A DNA stretch of 64,000 bases from Rhizobium sp. (GCA_002796995.1 PEKW01000005.1:124001-188000), one strand, 5' to 3'; counted from the stretch's first letter, positions 28,861 to 38,386 are shown. Numbers and translations: made by a program. The notes: a model not told the origin generated them from the letters alone.

Positions 28861-29820
28861 ATGCTGAACTGGAGTATGAGGAACGGCACGGCATCGCGTT
28901 CGGTGCAGCCGGCTGGTGACGGGCCGACGATCGGCATTCCACTGGTGAAAGAACCTGAAAAGCCGAAGAAGACCAAGATCGCGCTGGCGCTCGGCGGAGG
29001 GGCTGCGCGGGGCTGGGCCCATATTGGCGTGTTGCGCGCCCTGGACGAGGCCGAGATCGAAGTCGGCATGATCGCCGGCACTTCGATCGGCGCCCTGGTC
29101 GGCGGCTGCTACCTTGCCGGAAAGCTCGATGAACTGGAATCCTTCGCCCGCTCGCTGACCATGCGGCGGATCGCCTCCCTGCTCGACCTGACGATCGGCG
29201 GCGCCGGTCTGCTTGGCGGCATGCGGCTGACCAAGCGCATGCAGGAACACCTCGAAGGCCTGATGGTCGAGGACCTGCCCAAGCCCTTCGTCGCCGTGGC
29301 GTCCGAACTCAACAGCGGCCACGAAGTGTGGATCGACGGCGGCAACCTGATCACCGCGCTTCGCGCCTCCTACGCCCTGCCCGGCATTTTCGAACCGGTG
29401 AAATGCAACAACCGCACGCTGATCGACGGCGCGCTGGTCAACCCGGTCCCGGTCTCGGTCTGCCGTGCCTATGAGCAGCCGCTCGTCATGGCGGTCAACC
29501 TGCAATACGACGTGTTCGGCCGCTCCGCAGTCGTCAAGCACCGCGCCAGCGAACTGCCTGACAGCCTGAACGACACGCCGAAGGATCACCACAAGCTGGG
29601 GCTCACCGGCGTCATGGTGCAGGCCTTCAACATCATCCAGGATCGCATTTCGCGTGCCCGCCTTGCCGGCGACCCGCCGGATCTGGCACTTCATCCTCGC
29701 GTCAACGAGATCGGCCTGTCCGAATTCCACAAGGCCGGGGAAGCGATCGATCGCGGTTACGAGGAAGCGCAGGCCCGCATCGGCGAACTGAAGCGCATGC
29801 AGGAATCCTTCGCCCGCTGA
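28861..29820 (+). CDS. Patatin-like phospholipase (RssA-type)
   Basis: 319 residues. After a 38-residue polar leader comes the patatin core: IALALGGGAARGWAHIGVL (oxyanion glycines), MIAGTSIGALVGG with the Ser nucleophile, and IDGALVNPVPVSV with the Asp of the catalytic dyad. The family hydrolyses acyl esters of lipids; no signal peptide or membrane helix is seen, so it is likely cytosolic or peripheral. The small hairpin GACCCT-CA-AGGGTC (29823-29836) follows the stop. Confidence 0.92.
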   Translation: MLNWSMRNGTASRSVQPAGDGPTIGIPLVKEPEKPKKTKIALALGGGAARGWAHIGVLRALDEAEIEVGMIAGTSIGALVGGCYLAGKLDELESFARSLTMRRIASLLDLTIGGAGLLGGMRLTKRMQEHLEGLMVEDLPKPFVAVASELNSGHEVWIDGGNLITALRASYALPGIFEPVKCNNRTLIDGALVNPVPVSVCRAYEQPLVMAVNLQYDVFGRSAVVKHRASELPDSLNDTPKDHHKLGLTGVMVQAFNIIQDRISRARLAGDPPDLALHPRVNEIGLSEFHKAGEAIDRGYEEAQARIGELKRMQESFAR

Positions 29821-29881
29821 CCGACCCTCAAGGGTCGCGCCAGCGGATGGTCATGGAAAGGTCGGAGCCTCTGCCCCGCCG

Positions 29882-31195
29882 TCAGCCCGCGATATAGGCC
29901 TTGATCTGTTCGGCCTCGGTTTCGACCTCGCGGATGCGCGACTTCACCACGTCACCGATCGAGATGATGCCGCAGAGCCTGCCGTTTTCCTCGACGGGAA
30001 CGTGGCGGAACCGCCGGCTGGACATCACTTCCATCAGTTCGTTGACCGTCGAGGCCTCGTTGCAGCGATAGACATTGGTGGTCATCATCGCCGATACCGG
30101 CTGATCGAGCCCTCCCGCCCCTGAACGTGCGATCGAGCGGACCAGGTCGCGTTCGGTGAAGATGCCGACGATGCGGTTCTCCATGCCGACGACGACCACT
30201 GCGCCGATCTTGTGTTCGTCGAGTGTCCGGGCAGCTTCGGCCAGCGTGACATTGGGACCGATGGTCACGACATCACGGCCTTTGACTTCCAGTATGCTCC
30301 TGACTGACGCTGACATTCGTTCCTCCTTCGCATTCGGCCCGTTCGGGCCTGCGTCCGCATTCCTCCATGCGGCCGCGACAGGCGAAATGGTGCCCGTTAT
30401 CTCAGAGGAATGCAATATACCGGCCATGTACCTAAAAGGATCGGTGTCCGCCGGAACCGGATCGAACACGCCGAACAGCAGGAAGCCGAACAGGAAGCCG
30501 CCGATATGCGCGTCCCAGGCGATCGTGCCGGCCAGGTCGCCGAACAGCGGCAGGCCAAGCGCGATGGCGATGTTGCCGAGGAACCAGAAGATGATGAAAA
30601 CCCGCACGGTGCGCAGCGACAGCGCCTCGCCGATCGACAGTCGCGCCGGCTGCAGGCCCGTATAATGCGACACGGCACGGCCGGAGCTGCCGAAGGCGAA
30701 TCGGCAGGCTGCGCCCATCAGGGCCGACACGACGCCGGATGCGCCGATCAGGATCGTCGGCTGGCCCCAGTTGACGGCGGCGTGAACCGCAGCCCCGGCA
30801 GCCGCCGAGGCGATCCAGAAGACGACGAAGCGCAGATTGCCGATGCGCCGCACCACGGGCGTGCCGAAGGCGGCGAGCCACAGGCCGTTGAAGGCGAGAT
30901 GTTCCAGGCTACCGTGCAGCAGCGAATAGGTCACCGGCGTCCACAGCCATTCGAAGCCCTGCTCCGCCAGCGGATAGACGTAGCGCAGCGGCAGGAAGCC
31001 GAAGGTCACGGCGAGCCATTCGGCGGCGCTGGCCGAGAGAATCAGCGACTGAGCGGCGTAGATGACCGCAAGCAGCACCAGCGAGGCCAGGATGCCCGAG
31101 GGCATATTGAACACCGGCACGCGCGGGTGCTCTGCATTGCCTTCCCCTTCGGGAGGGGCACCGCCCTCAGGCGATCTCGGGGGCAGTTCATCCAT
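29882..31195 (-). CDS. Rhomboid-family protease fused to a CBS-domain module
   Basis: One uninterrupted 437-codon frame. Residues about 30-245 are a six-to-seven-helix rhomboid with HGSLEHLAFNGLWLAAFG, the nucleophile Ser153 in GASGVVSAL and His230 in DAHIGGFLFGF. After a linker of about 40 residues without structure, residues 294-437 are a complete two-CBS protein (SILEVKGRDVVTIGPNVTLA ... IVGIFTERDLVRSI ... FRHVPVEENGRLCGIISIGD). In related genomes, as I recall, these are two separate adjacent genes. Here an AAGGAGG site lies 5 bases before the Met that begins the CBS part, so a separate 144-residue CBS protein may also be made. Confidence 0.85.
   Translation of the reverse strand: MDELPPRSPEGGAPPEGEGNAEHPRVPVFNMPSGILASLVLLAVIYAAQSLILSASAAEWLAVTFGFLPLRYVYPLAEQGFEWLWTPVTYSLLHGSLEHLAFNGLWLAAFGTPVVRRIGNLRFVVFWIASAAAGAAVHAAVNWGQPTILIGASGVVSALMGAACRFAFGSSGRAVSHYTGLQPARLSIGEALSLRTVRVFIIFWFLGNIAIALGLPLFGDLAGTIAWDAHIGGFLFGFLLFGVFDPVPADTDPFRYMAGILHSSEITGTISPVAAAWRNADAGPNGPNAKEERMSASVRSILEVKGRDVVTIGPNVTLAEAARTLDEHKIGAVVVVGMENRIVGIFTERDLVRSIARSGAGGLDQPVSAMMTTNVYRCNEASTVNELMEVMSSRRFRHVPVEENGRLCGIISIGDVVKSRIREVETEAEQIKAYIAG
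30322..30328 (-). promoter_or_regulatory. Internal ribosome binding site before the CBS module
   Basis: AAGGAGG on the minus strand, 5 bases upstream of ATG 30316. It lies inside the rhomboid-CBS frame and would start a 144-residue CBS protein (29882-30316). It is the strongest ribosome site in this gene; the rhomboid start itself at 31195 has a weaker one. Confidence 0.7.
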
Positions 31196-31247
31196 GCGGC
31201 ACCAACCTTCGTGACATCAACGAAGCTGCATAGCCGACCGGAGGGAT

Positions 31248-31277
31248 AAAAAAAAGCCGCCCGGCGGTGCGGGCGGC
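31248..31277 (-). terminator. Intrinsic terminator pointing left with no gene before it
   Basis: On the minus strand: GCCGCCC, loop GCACCGCC, GGGCGGC, then eight T. The only nearby genes upstream on that strand are none: the next gene to the right (31515) is on the plus strand. It therefore suits the end of a short transcript arising within 31278-31510, or shields the rhomboid gene from antisense transcription. Confidence 0.75.
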
Positions 31278-31514
31278 GTGTGGGGATCTTCCGGAGCCGG
31301 GCTCCTGCCCCAAATTGGTGCTGAAGGATGACCTTCGTGACGTGATAATCGTCATTTGCCACAACCGCGCGAACGTCGCAACGATCAGAAAGAATTAACC
31401 TTAATCCCACAGTATGGCCTTGCGAATACGAAGGATCTGAGCGCCGGGCAAAACGTTATGTTAACGGCTTCCCGGTAGTTGTTTAACGATAGAGAAATAT
31501 TTCAGAACAGAACC
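31278..31514. other. Divergent intergenic region before the PilZ gene
   Basis: About 240 bases with lower GC than the surroundings and no supported gene. Contains GGAGCC-C-GGCTCC-like symmetry near 31294-31306 and AT-rich boxes such as GTTAAC and GTTTAAC around 31460-31486. With the terminator at 31248-31277 it could hold a minus-strand small RNA; promoters for both flanking genes must also lie here. Confidence 0.45.
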
Positions 31515-32126
31515 ATGTTTTCCTCTCCAGCAGCGCAGAACGGTGGTCTTGTCTCTCCTGCTCAACGGCGGGCGTTCCAACGCGTCGCCGTGAACCTGCA
31601 GGGCCGGCTGATGCTCGCCAATTATGAGGAATATGTCTGCAAGGTGGTCGACATGTCGCCCGGCGACGTGCGCTTCGCCTGCGCCGGCTGCCCGGTTCCG
31701 AACGAACGGGTGATCGCCTACATCGATCATCTCGGCCGCGTCGAAGGCACCGTGATCAAGCTGGTCGAAGGCGGCTTCGTCATGTCGATCAACGCGACGG
31801 GCCGCAAGCGCGAAAAGCTCGCCGCCCAGCTGACCTGGATCGCCAACAAACACGAACTCGGCCTGCCCGAGGACCGCCGTCACGATCGTCTGACGCCGCG
31901 CGTCACCCGCACCGAGCTGATGCTCGAGGACGGGCGCCGCTATCCCTGCCGCCTGATGGACCTGTCGCTCTCAGGCGCGGCGGTCGACATCGACATCCGC
32001 CCGCCGATCGGTACGGCTGTCCAGCTCGGCAACATGCGCGGCCGCGTCGTGCGCCACTTCCTCGAAGGCGTGGCGATCGAGTTCCTCACGCTTCAGTCGC
32101 GCGAAGCCCTCACCGAATTCCTCTAA
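31515..32126 (+). CDS. Tandem PilZ-domain protein
   Basis: 203 residues, likely a c-di-GMP receptor. Two PilZ-like units: residues about 15-95 with RRAFQRVAVNLQGRL and VVDMSPGDVRFACAG, and about 120-200 with the more canonical RRHDRLTPRV (RxxxR) and MDLSLSGAAVDI (D/NxSxxG). The second keeps the ligand residues; the first is degenerate. ATG 31515 gives the natural start; a TTG at 31479 adds 12 residues. A c-di-GMP synthase/hydrolase of the same window (55.8 kb) could supply the signal. Confidence 0.88.
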   Translation: MFSSPAAQNGGLVSPAQRRAFQRVAVNLQGRLMLANYEEYVCKVVDMSPGDVRFACAGCPVPNERVIAYIDHLGRVEGTVIKLVEGGFVMSINATGRKREKLAAQLTWIANKHELGLPEDRRHDRLTPRVTRTELMLEDGRRYPCRLMDLSLSGAAVDIDIRPPIGTAVQLGNMRGRVVRHFLEGVAIEFLTLQSREALTEFL

Positions 32127-32161
32127 AGTACAACCCGGCCAGTCAGGGCTGCTCCGTCGCC

Positions 32162-35100
32162 TCAGCGAAACTCGAAGATCTGGCGGAACACGCCGGGCGC
32201 GATGATCGACAGCGGATTGACGACCAGCTTCGGCTGTTCGGTGGCACCCGTCAGCTTGAAGGTGATGCCGAGCAGGCCTCGGTCGCGGCCATTGCCGAGC
32301 AGGATGCCGATCACCGGCAGTTCGCCGAACAGGCGGTTGAGCCCGTAAGCCGGCATGAAAGTGCCGGTCAGGTCGATCTGGCCCTTGGCGTCACGCACCA
32401 TGCCCTGGAACGTCGCGCCGACCTGTTCGCCGCGCACCACGCCGTTTTCGACGCGCAGGCCGCCGTCCGCATAGACGAGACGGGCGAAGGCGCGCTGGAA
32501 GCGGGCGGAGCTGACGTCGATGTCCTTCTTGACGGCCGTGTTGAGGCTCTTGCCGTCGGCACCGGTGGGCGTGGTGACGATCGACTGCAGCCGCTGCTCG
32601 TTCTCGACGCGGAAGTCGCGCACGTCGAGCGAGCCGCTCCAGGTGCCGTTGGCATACTGGGACAGCTTCAGGTTCATCAGCCCGCCGATCATGCGGTTGT
32701 AGAGATTGACGAAACGGGCCACGGCGCCGGCATCGCTGCTGGTCACCGAGACCTCGCTGAGTTCCGACGGCCGGCGCAGCTTGGCGACGACCGCCTGGCC
32801 GCTGTCGGTGACCCCGGATACGTCGAGTGCGGTCGTCTTGCCGCCGCTCGAGCCGTAGAGGATCGACACGCCGGCGAGCGCTTCGTCGCCGAAGCCGACG
32901 ACGCGGTCGAGCCGGCCCTTGACCTTCAGGGCCGCCGACTTGCCGTCCCCGTCGCCCTGGCCCTTGCCGCCCTGTTTGAGTTCGGTGATCAGCGAGCGCA
33001 CATCGGCCGACTTGCCGGATATCGAGACCTCGTAGCCACCCTTGCTCTGGCGCACGGACAGCGCATAGTCGTCGGCAGGCGCCAGACGCATGCGCTTTAG
33101 CTCCGCCGAGATGAGGCCCTGCTTACCGACCACGAGCGAGCCGGCGGCACCGAAGCCGTCGCCGTCGAGTTCGAACTTCTCGATCGTCGTCTGGCCTTCG
33201 CTTTCGATCGCCTCGAAGCTCGCCTTGGCGCCGATGCCCTGCCCCTTCGCCCAGCCGATCCACGGCACGGTCAGCGTCGCCGAGGACAGGTCGATGACCG
33301 CCGCCTGGCGCTGATCGTCGACGCGCGACAGTTCGACGGTGATCGGGCCGTCGATCAGGTCTTCGAGGCCGGGCACGAAGCGGCGCCGCTCCTCGTTGTT
33401 GAGCTTCAGCTTGACGACGCGTTCGCGCGCCACCGGCTTGTCCTTGTCGACCGGCTCGGTGACCTTGAGTTCCATCGGCACGTCGTCGATCCGGGCCTTG
33501 CCCTCCAGCCGCGCCGCCTTCGGGTCGACGTCGAGCGTGCCGGTGAGATCGGTAATCTTGCGCCCGGAATAGGGCTTGGCGACGTCGACGTCGGTCAGGT
33601 CGAGATGTGCCTTCCAGTCGGGGTCCGGCGGATGCTGGTCGGAAATCAGGCCGAGCCGCACATGGGCCTCGCCGCGCACCGCGCCGGTGAAGTCGGTAAC
33701 GGCAAAGCCGACCCGCTCCAGGGCCCGGATGGGCTTGAAGGAGACGAGCTCGGCGACCGCGTCGGCGGCGCCGGAAACGGCGATGTTGATGTCGGCCATC
33801 AGCGGCTTGCGATAGATGTCCTCGAGTTTCAGTTCGCCGCGCTCGACCTTCACGACCCGGCCCGACGGGAAATAGGAAGCCGCCGAATTGATCGTGGTGA
33901 CGACTTGACGCCCGGCGAGGTCGAGATGGGCCGAGGTATCGCGCAAGGGCGGGATCTCGCCGGTGATGTTCATGCGCGCGTCGACGATGTCGAAGCTGAC
34001 GCGGAGTTCGTTCTCGTCGAGATGCAGCGGCTTCGGCTCGACGGTCAGCCGGTCCTGCGGGATGAAGACCGAGATCTGGCCGTTGGTGATCGTGCCGCCG
34101 AAGATGTTGGCGAGCACCCAGCGACGCGGCTTCTCGGCGATCCAGTAGGGCCAGAGCTGCTTGACCACCGAGGTCTTCATGTCGCGGATCAGCGCGTCGA
34201 ACCGTATTTCCGGCCCGGTGCCGACAAAACGGATGCCGAGCGACGCATCCATCGTGCCGTTCGGCGTGGAGACCGTGAAGGTATCGAACTTCAGTTCGTG
34301 TTTCTCATTAACATAGCGCCCGAAAACCTTGAGCGAAAACGGGAAAGGCGCCTCGCCCGCAGACGGAACATCGGCCCGTCCCTCGCTCACCAGCAGGTCG
34401 ATGCCGAAGCCCGAGCCGGTTTCGGTGTTGCCCGGCAGGCGGTCGAGGTCGATCAGCCCGCCCGACAAGGGCAGGATCATGCCGCCGAACTCGGCGCGCG
34501 ACGACGACAGCTCCAGCGTATCCTTGGTGAAGTCGTAGCCGAAATTGAGCCGGGCGCGCGTCAGTTCCTGTCCTATGCCGTCGGAGTAGATCGTGCCGCC
34601 GGCGGTTTCGATGACCATGTTCATGGCGGGCGCCTGGCCCTCGCCGGCGCGCTTGGCCGAAATCGTCACTTCGGCCGAACCGTCCAGGCCCTGCCGCGGA
34701 TTGCCGGCCGCGCCGCGCTTCAGGAGGAAGGGCGTCAGGCGCACATCGGCCAGCCGAAGCGTCAGGGACTGCGCCTTGCCGCCCGTATTGACGGTGAGCG
34801 CCGATATCTCCGTCTGCTGACCGTTCACCGAGACCGCACCGAAGAAGGACAGCGAATCGTCGGCGCCACGCTCCATGGCGAGATCGTCGACGGAAACCAG
34901 CAGAGGGCGTCCATTGGTGCCGGTGGTGGAGACTTCCAGCCCGCCGATGCGCATGCGGTCGAGCCCGGCCTTGGCGATGAAGGACTGGATCTGGTCGAGT
35001 TCCAGGAAGGCCCGGTCGAGAACGGCGGGAATGCCGTCGATGCGCAGATTGGCGAAGTCGATCGGCGGACCGGCCGGTAGCAAACGCGCGTCGAGCGCCA

Positions 35101-35569
35101 CGCCGTGGGTGACGATCTCCTTGACCTTGAACTGACCGCCGAGCAGCGCGATCGGGTCGAGCACCATGGCGACCGACTGGGTGAGCGCCAGCGGGCTCTT
35201 GCCGCCCTCGGGCACGATCGCGACATTGCGCGCTTCGACCGCCAGCTGGAAGGTGTCGGAAAAGCGGATCGCGGTCTCGCCGATCTCGGCCCGGTACGCC
35301 GGACCCACGGCGGAATTGAGCACCGTGCGTGCACCGTTCGACAGCGCAGCGTCGAGCGCCCCGCTCTCGACCACGGCAAAGACCCCGCCGATGACGACGA
35401 GAATGAGGCCGGTGATGCCGATGAAATAGCGCAGGATTCGCCGCGCCAGGGTGGCCCGCGGCGGGCAATGGACGATCAACGGATCATCGACGAGCGAAGA
35501 CGGAAGCTCGTGCAAGGCCACGAAGTCCTGTCTGCGAAACCGTACCTTTTCGCCCCGGATTTCTCCCAT
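32162..35569 (-). CDS. Very large AsmA-like/DUF3971 inner-membrane protein (YhdP-type)
   Basis: About 1,135 residues. A cytosolic N-terminal stretch of about 45 residues is followed by one membrane helix (FIGITGLILVVIGGVFAVVE) and a very long periplasmic part built of beta-strand repeats, ending with the AsmA-type C-terminus (FQGMVRDAKGQIDLTGTFMP, GNGRDRGLLGITFKLTG, VNPLSIIAPGVFRQIFEF). Such proteins are thought to bridge the periplasm and carry lipids to the outer membrane. ATG 35569 fits the family start MGEIRGEKVRFRR; an upstream in-frame TTG-type extension to 35659 is less likely. Divergent from bcp. Confidence 0.9.
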   Translation of the reverse strand: MGEIRGEKVRFRRQDFVALHELPSSLVDDPLIVHCPPRATLARRILRYFIGITGLILVVIGGVFAVVESGALDAALSNGARTVLNSAVGPAYRAEIGETAIRFSDTFQLAVEARNVAIVPEGGKSPLALTQSVAMVLDPIALLGGQFKVKEIVTHGVALDARLLPAGPPIDFANLRIDGIPAVLDRAFLELDQIQSFIAKAGLDRMRIGGLEVSTTGTNGRPLLVSVDDLAMERGADDSLSFFGAVSVNGQQTEISALTVNTGGKAQSLTLRLADVRLTPFLLKRGAAGNPRQGLDGSAEVTISAKRAGEGQAPAMNMVIETAGGTIYSDGIGQELTRARLNFGYDFTKDTLELSSSRAEFGGMILPLSGGLIDLDRLPGNTETGSGFGIDLLVSEGRADVPSAGEAPFPFSLKVFGRYVNEKHELKFDTFTVSTPNGTMDASLGIRFVGTGPEIRFDALIRDMKTSVVKQLWPYWIAEKPRRWVLANIFGGTITNGQISVFIPQDRLTVEPKPLHLDENELRVSFDIVDARMNITGEIPPLRDTSAHLDLAGRQVVTTINSAASYFPSGRVVKVERGELKLEDIYRKPLMADINIAVSGAADAVAELVSFKPIRALERVGFAVTDFTGAVRGEAHVRLGLISDQHPPDPDWKAHLDLTDVDVAKPYSGRKITDLTGTLDVDPKAARLEGKARIDDVPMELKVTEPVDKDKPVARERVVKLKLNNEERRRFVPGLEDLIDGPITVELSRVDDQRQAAVIDLSSATLTVPWIGWAKGQGIGAKASFEAIESEGQTTIEKFELDGDGFGAAGSLVVGKQGLISAELKRMRLAPADDYALSVRQSKGGYEVSISGKSADVRSLITELKQGGKGQGDGDGKSAALKVKGRLDRVVGFGDEALAGVSILYGSSGGKTTALDVSGVTDSGQAVVAKLRRPSELSEVSVTSSDAGAVARFVNLYNRMIGGLMNLKLSQYANGTWSGSLDVRDFRVENEQRLQSIVTTPTGADGKSLNTAVKKDIDVSSARFQRAFARLVYADGGLRVENGVVRGEQVGATFQGMVRDAKGQIDLTGTFMPAYGLNRLFGELPVIGILLGNGRDRGLLGITFKLTGATEQPKLVVNPLSIIAPGVFRQIFEFR

Positions 35570-35693
35570 GTGCCGGCGATTGTCTCCGTCGATCGATGTC
35601 GTTATCACAGTCGCGCGTGGACGACTGCGTCGCCGACTATATATCGAGTGTGCCGACAATCATCCATAATGCGGGCAAAAGAAAGGTATTCCC

Positions 35694-36161
35694 ATGGCGG
35701 AATTGACAGCAGGCGACATGGCTCCGGATTTCACCCTGCCCCGTGATGGCGGCGGTACGGTCTCGCTGGTCGAGATGCGCGGTTCTCCCGTCGTCCTTTA
35801 CTTCTACCCGAAGGACGACACCAGCGGCTGCACCACCGAGGCGCTGGCCTTCACGGCGCTGGCCGACGAGTTTGCCAAGGCCGGCGCCAAGGTGATCGGC
35901 CTGTCGCCGGATGCAGTGAAAAGCCACGACAAGTTCGTCGCCAAGCACGGCCTTTCGGTCATCCTCGCCTCGGACGAGGAGAAGACCGCCCTTAGCGCCT
36001 ATGGCGTGTGGAAGGAAAAGAGCATGTACGGCCGCACCTATATGGGCGTGGAGCGCTCCACCTTCCTGATCGACCGTGACGGTCGCGTCGCCGCCGTCTG
36101 GCGCAAGGTCAAGGTGCCCGGCCATGCCGAGGCGGTGCTGAAAGCGGTGCAAGGGCTTTGA
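35694..36161 (+). CDS. bcp: Thioredoxin-dependent peroxiredoxin (Bcp/PrxQ)
   Basis: 155 residues; reduces hydrogen peroxide and organic hydroperoxides using thioredoxin. The opening GDMAPDFTLP and LYFYPKDDTSGCTTEALAF place the peroxidatic Cys in its usual spot. The common second Cys five residues later in PrxQ (CxxxxxC) is not present (CTTEALAF has none), so this is a one-Cys form. TFLIDRDGRV and the end VLKAVQGL are typical. Its stop overlaps the DUF455 start by one base. Confidence 0.95.
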   Translation: MAELTAGDMAPDFTLPRDGGGTVSLVEMRGSPVVLYFYPKDDTSGCTTEALAFTALADEFAKAGAKVIGLSPDAVKSHDKFVAKHGLSVILASDEEKTALSAYGVWKEKSMYGRTYMGVERSTFLIDRDGRVAAVWRKVKVPGHAEAVLKAVQGL

Positions 36162-36991
36162 TGACAGGTTCCGACCCCGTCCGGATCACCTCGCTGCGCG
36201 GCGGCGCGACCCTGGCGATCCTCAGCCCAGACCTCGACGAGAAGACCGAGCTGGCGCAGGAGACGGCGCGGCGCTGGCATGCGCGCCGCCTGTCGCTGCG
36301 CTCGCCGCTAGATCCGGAACTTCCCGAGCGGCCCGGCCGGCCGGAAAAGCCGCGGCTGGTTCCGCCGAAGGCGACGGAGAAGCGCTCGCTGCACACGCTT
36401 CCCGGCCGCATCGCCATGCTGCATGCGCTCGCCCATATCGAGCTCAATGCGGTGGACCTGGCACTCGACATCGTCGCGCGATTCGCCTCCGAACCCGTGC
36501 CCCACTCCTTCTTCGACGGCTGGATGCGCGTCGCCTTCGAGGAGGCCAAGCACTTCCGCATGGTGCGCGAGCGCATGCAGGCGCTGGGCGCCGACTATGG
36601 CGACATGCCGGCCCATGACGGCCTGTGGCAGGCCGCACACTCGACCCGCAACGACCTGACCGCGCGCCTGGCCGTGGTGCCGCTGATTCTCGAGGCGCGC
36701 GGCCTCGACGTCACCCCGTCACTGCAGGAAAAGATGCGCGAGACTGGCGATATCGACAGCGCCGACGTGCTCAAGGTGATCTACGAGGACGAGAAAGGCC
36801 ATGTCGCGGTCGGCGCCAAGTGGTTCCGCTTTCTCTGTGCCCGCGAGAAGAAGGACCCGGCGGCCACCTTCAAGCAGCTCGTGCGGGCCAATTTTCGCGG
36901 CGCGCTCAAGGCACCGTTCAACGACGTGGCACGCGCCGAGGCCGGTCTGACACCGTCCTTCTACCGCTCGCTGACCTCCACCAGCAGCTAG
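36161..36991 (+). CDS. DUF455 family ferritin-like protein
   Basis: 276 residues. The ferritin-like helices carry the repeated Glu/His metal pattern: HALAHIELNAVDLALDIVAR, RVAFEEAKHFRMVRERMQ, and VIYEDEKGHVAVGAKWFRF. These could build a di-iron or di-manganese centre; the reaction is unknown, perhaps related to tRNA modification or metal handling. It starts at the bcp stop (TGATG), so it is co-translated with a peroxide-removing enzyme, which fits a protein with an oxidation-sensitive metal site. Confidence 0.88.
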   Translation: MTGSDPVRITSLRGGATLAILSPDLDEKTELAQETARRWHARRLSLRSPLDPELPERPGRPEKPRLVPPKATEKRSLHTLPGRIAMLHALAHIELNAVDLALDIVARFASEPVPHSFFDGWMRVAFEEAKHFRMVRERMQALGADYGDMPAHDGLWQAAHSTRNDLTARLAVVPLILEARGLDVTPSLQEKMRETGDIDSADVLKVIYEDEKGHVAVGAKWFRFLCAREKKDPAATFKQLVRANFRGALKAPFNDVARAEAGLTPSFYRSLTSTSS

Positions 36992-37096
36992 AGCCAAGCC
37001 CTTCAATTTCCGTCAATTCAGCCATTATTAACCTTAACGGTGTGTAATCCCGTCAAGCCCGAACCTGATGCGGCAAGGGCAGGAAGGGAGACACCC

Positions 37097-38386
37097 GTGG
37101 CGGGAAAGACATCGAATCAGGTCTTCGGCAAGCGACGGCAGCAGCACGTCGTCATCCTCGCCAGCGGCGACAGGATCCGCCACATGACGGTCCGGCCGTG
37201 GATGGCGGCGATCGCCGTCTGCTTCGTCGGCGTCATGGCGATCGGCTATCTCGGCGCCACCACCTATCTCGTCTTCCGCGACAACCTGATCGGCGCCTCT
37301 ATGGCGCGCCAGGCCCGCATGCAGCACGAATACGAAGACCGGATCGCAGCACTCCGCGCCCAGGTCGACCGCGTCACCTCCCGCCAGCTGCTCGACCAGC
37401 AGGTGGTCGAGGACAAGGTCGAGAAGCTTCTCGAACAGCAGGTGGCCCTCGCCTCCCGCCATGGACGCCTCGACGCCCTGCTCGACCGCGCCCAGGCGGT
37501 CGGCGAACTGCCCGAATCAGGGCCGCTGCCGACCATCAAGCCCGGCGAACCGAACAAGCAGGCCAGCCTCTCGGGCGGTGCGGCCGCGATTGAAAACCTG
37601 CTCGGCGGCGGCAAGGCCCAACCGGCGGAGAAGACCTCGGCCCTCGGCTACGTGCCGCTCACCGACACCGTGGCCGATCGCGCCGACCGGCTGTTCTCGC
37701 ACATGACGCTGTCGCTGAAGGACATCGAGCAGGACCAGATCGACCGCATCCAGCAGCTGACGAGCGGCGCGACCGAGACCGCCGAAGAAATCTCAGGCAT
37801 CCTGCTGCGCAACGGCATTCCGCTCGACCAGGCAGTGAACGCAGATGCCGAGGACGGGATCGGCGGCCCCTATGTCGCCCCGCAGTCCTCCTCGCCGTTC
37901 AACGCCTCGCTGAACGAACTCGATGCGGCGCTGACCCGCCTCGAGACAATGCGCGACACGGCGAAACGCATGCCCTTTGCCAATCCGGCACCCGGCAAGG
38001 ACATCACCAGCCGTTTCGGCAACCGCCCCGACCCCTTCCTCGGCGGCCTTGCCATGCATGCCGGCATCGACTTCCGCTCGCCGGTCGGCGGCGAGATCCG
38101 CAGCACGGGCGCCGGCAAAATCATCGCGGCAGGACCTGCCGGCGGCTATGGCAACATGGTCGAGATCGACCACGGCCTCGGCCTGACGACGCGCTACGGC
38201 CACATGTCGCGCGTGCTGGTCAAGGTCGGCGACGAGGTGGCGAGCGGCGACGTGATCGGCCTGTCCGGCAGTACCGGCCGCTCCACCGGCCCGCACCTGC
38301 ACTACGAGGTCCGCCGCAACGGCGAGGCCGTCGATCCGATGCGCTTCCTCAATGCCGGCATGAAACTGACAACGCTGATCGATTGA
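37097..38386 (+). CDS. M23-family peptidoglycan metallopeptidase
   Basis: 429 residues with one membrane anchor near the N-terminus (MAAIAVCFVGVMAIGYLGAT), a periplasmic coiled coil (about residues 85-145, ARMQHEYEDRIAALRAQVDR), a low-complexity linker and a C-terminal LytM domain. The zinc motifs are intact: GLAMHAGIDFRSPVG (HxxxD) and GPHLHYEVR (HxH), so it should cleave peptide cross-bridges, or activate amidases if regulated. The GTG 37097 follows GGAAGGGAGA closely and is preferred over GTG 37040. Confidence 0.92.
   Translation: MAGKTSNQVFGKRRQQHVVILASGDRIRHMTVRPWMAAIAVCFVGVMAIGYLGATTYLVFRDNLIGASMARQARMQHEYEDRIAALRAQVDRVTSRQLLDQQVVEDKVEKLLEQQVALASRHGRLDALLDRAQAVGELPESGPLPTIKPGEPNKQASLSGGAAAIENLLGGGKAQPAEKTSALGYVPLTDTVADRADRLFSHMTLSLKDIEQDQIDRIQQLTSGATETAEEISGILLRNGIPLDQAVNADAEDGIGGPYVAPQSSSPFNASLNELDAALTRLETMRDTAKRMPFANPAPGKDITSRFGNRPDPFLGGLAMHAGIDFRSPVGGEIRSTGAGKIIAAGPAGGYGNMVEIDHGLGLTTRYGHMSRVLVKVGDEVASGDVIGLSGSTGRSTGPHLHYEVRRNGEAVDPMRFLNAGMKLTTLID

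Noticed and set aside
31042..31410. Possible 122-residue protein over the orphan terminator
   Set aside because: It would read through a strong intrinsic terminator and into the rhomboid gene in another frame; no ribosome site.
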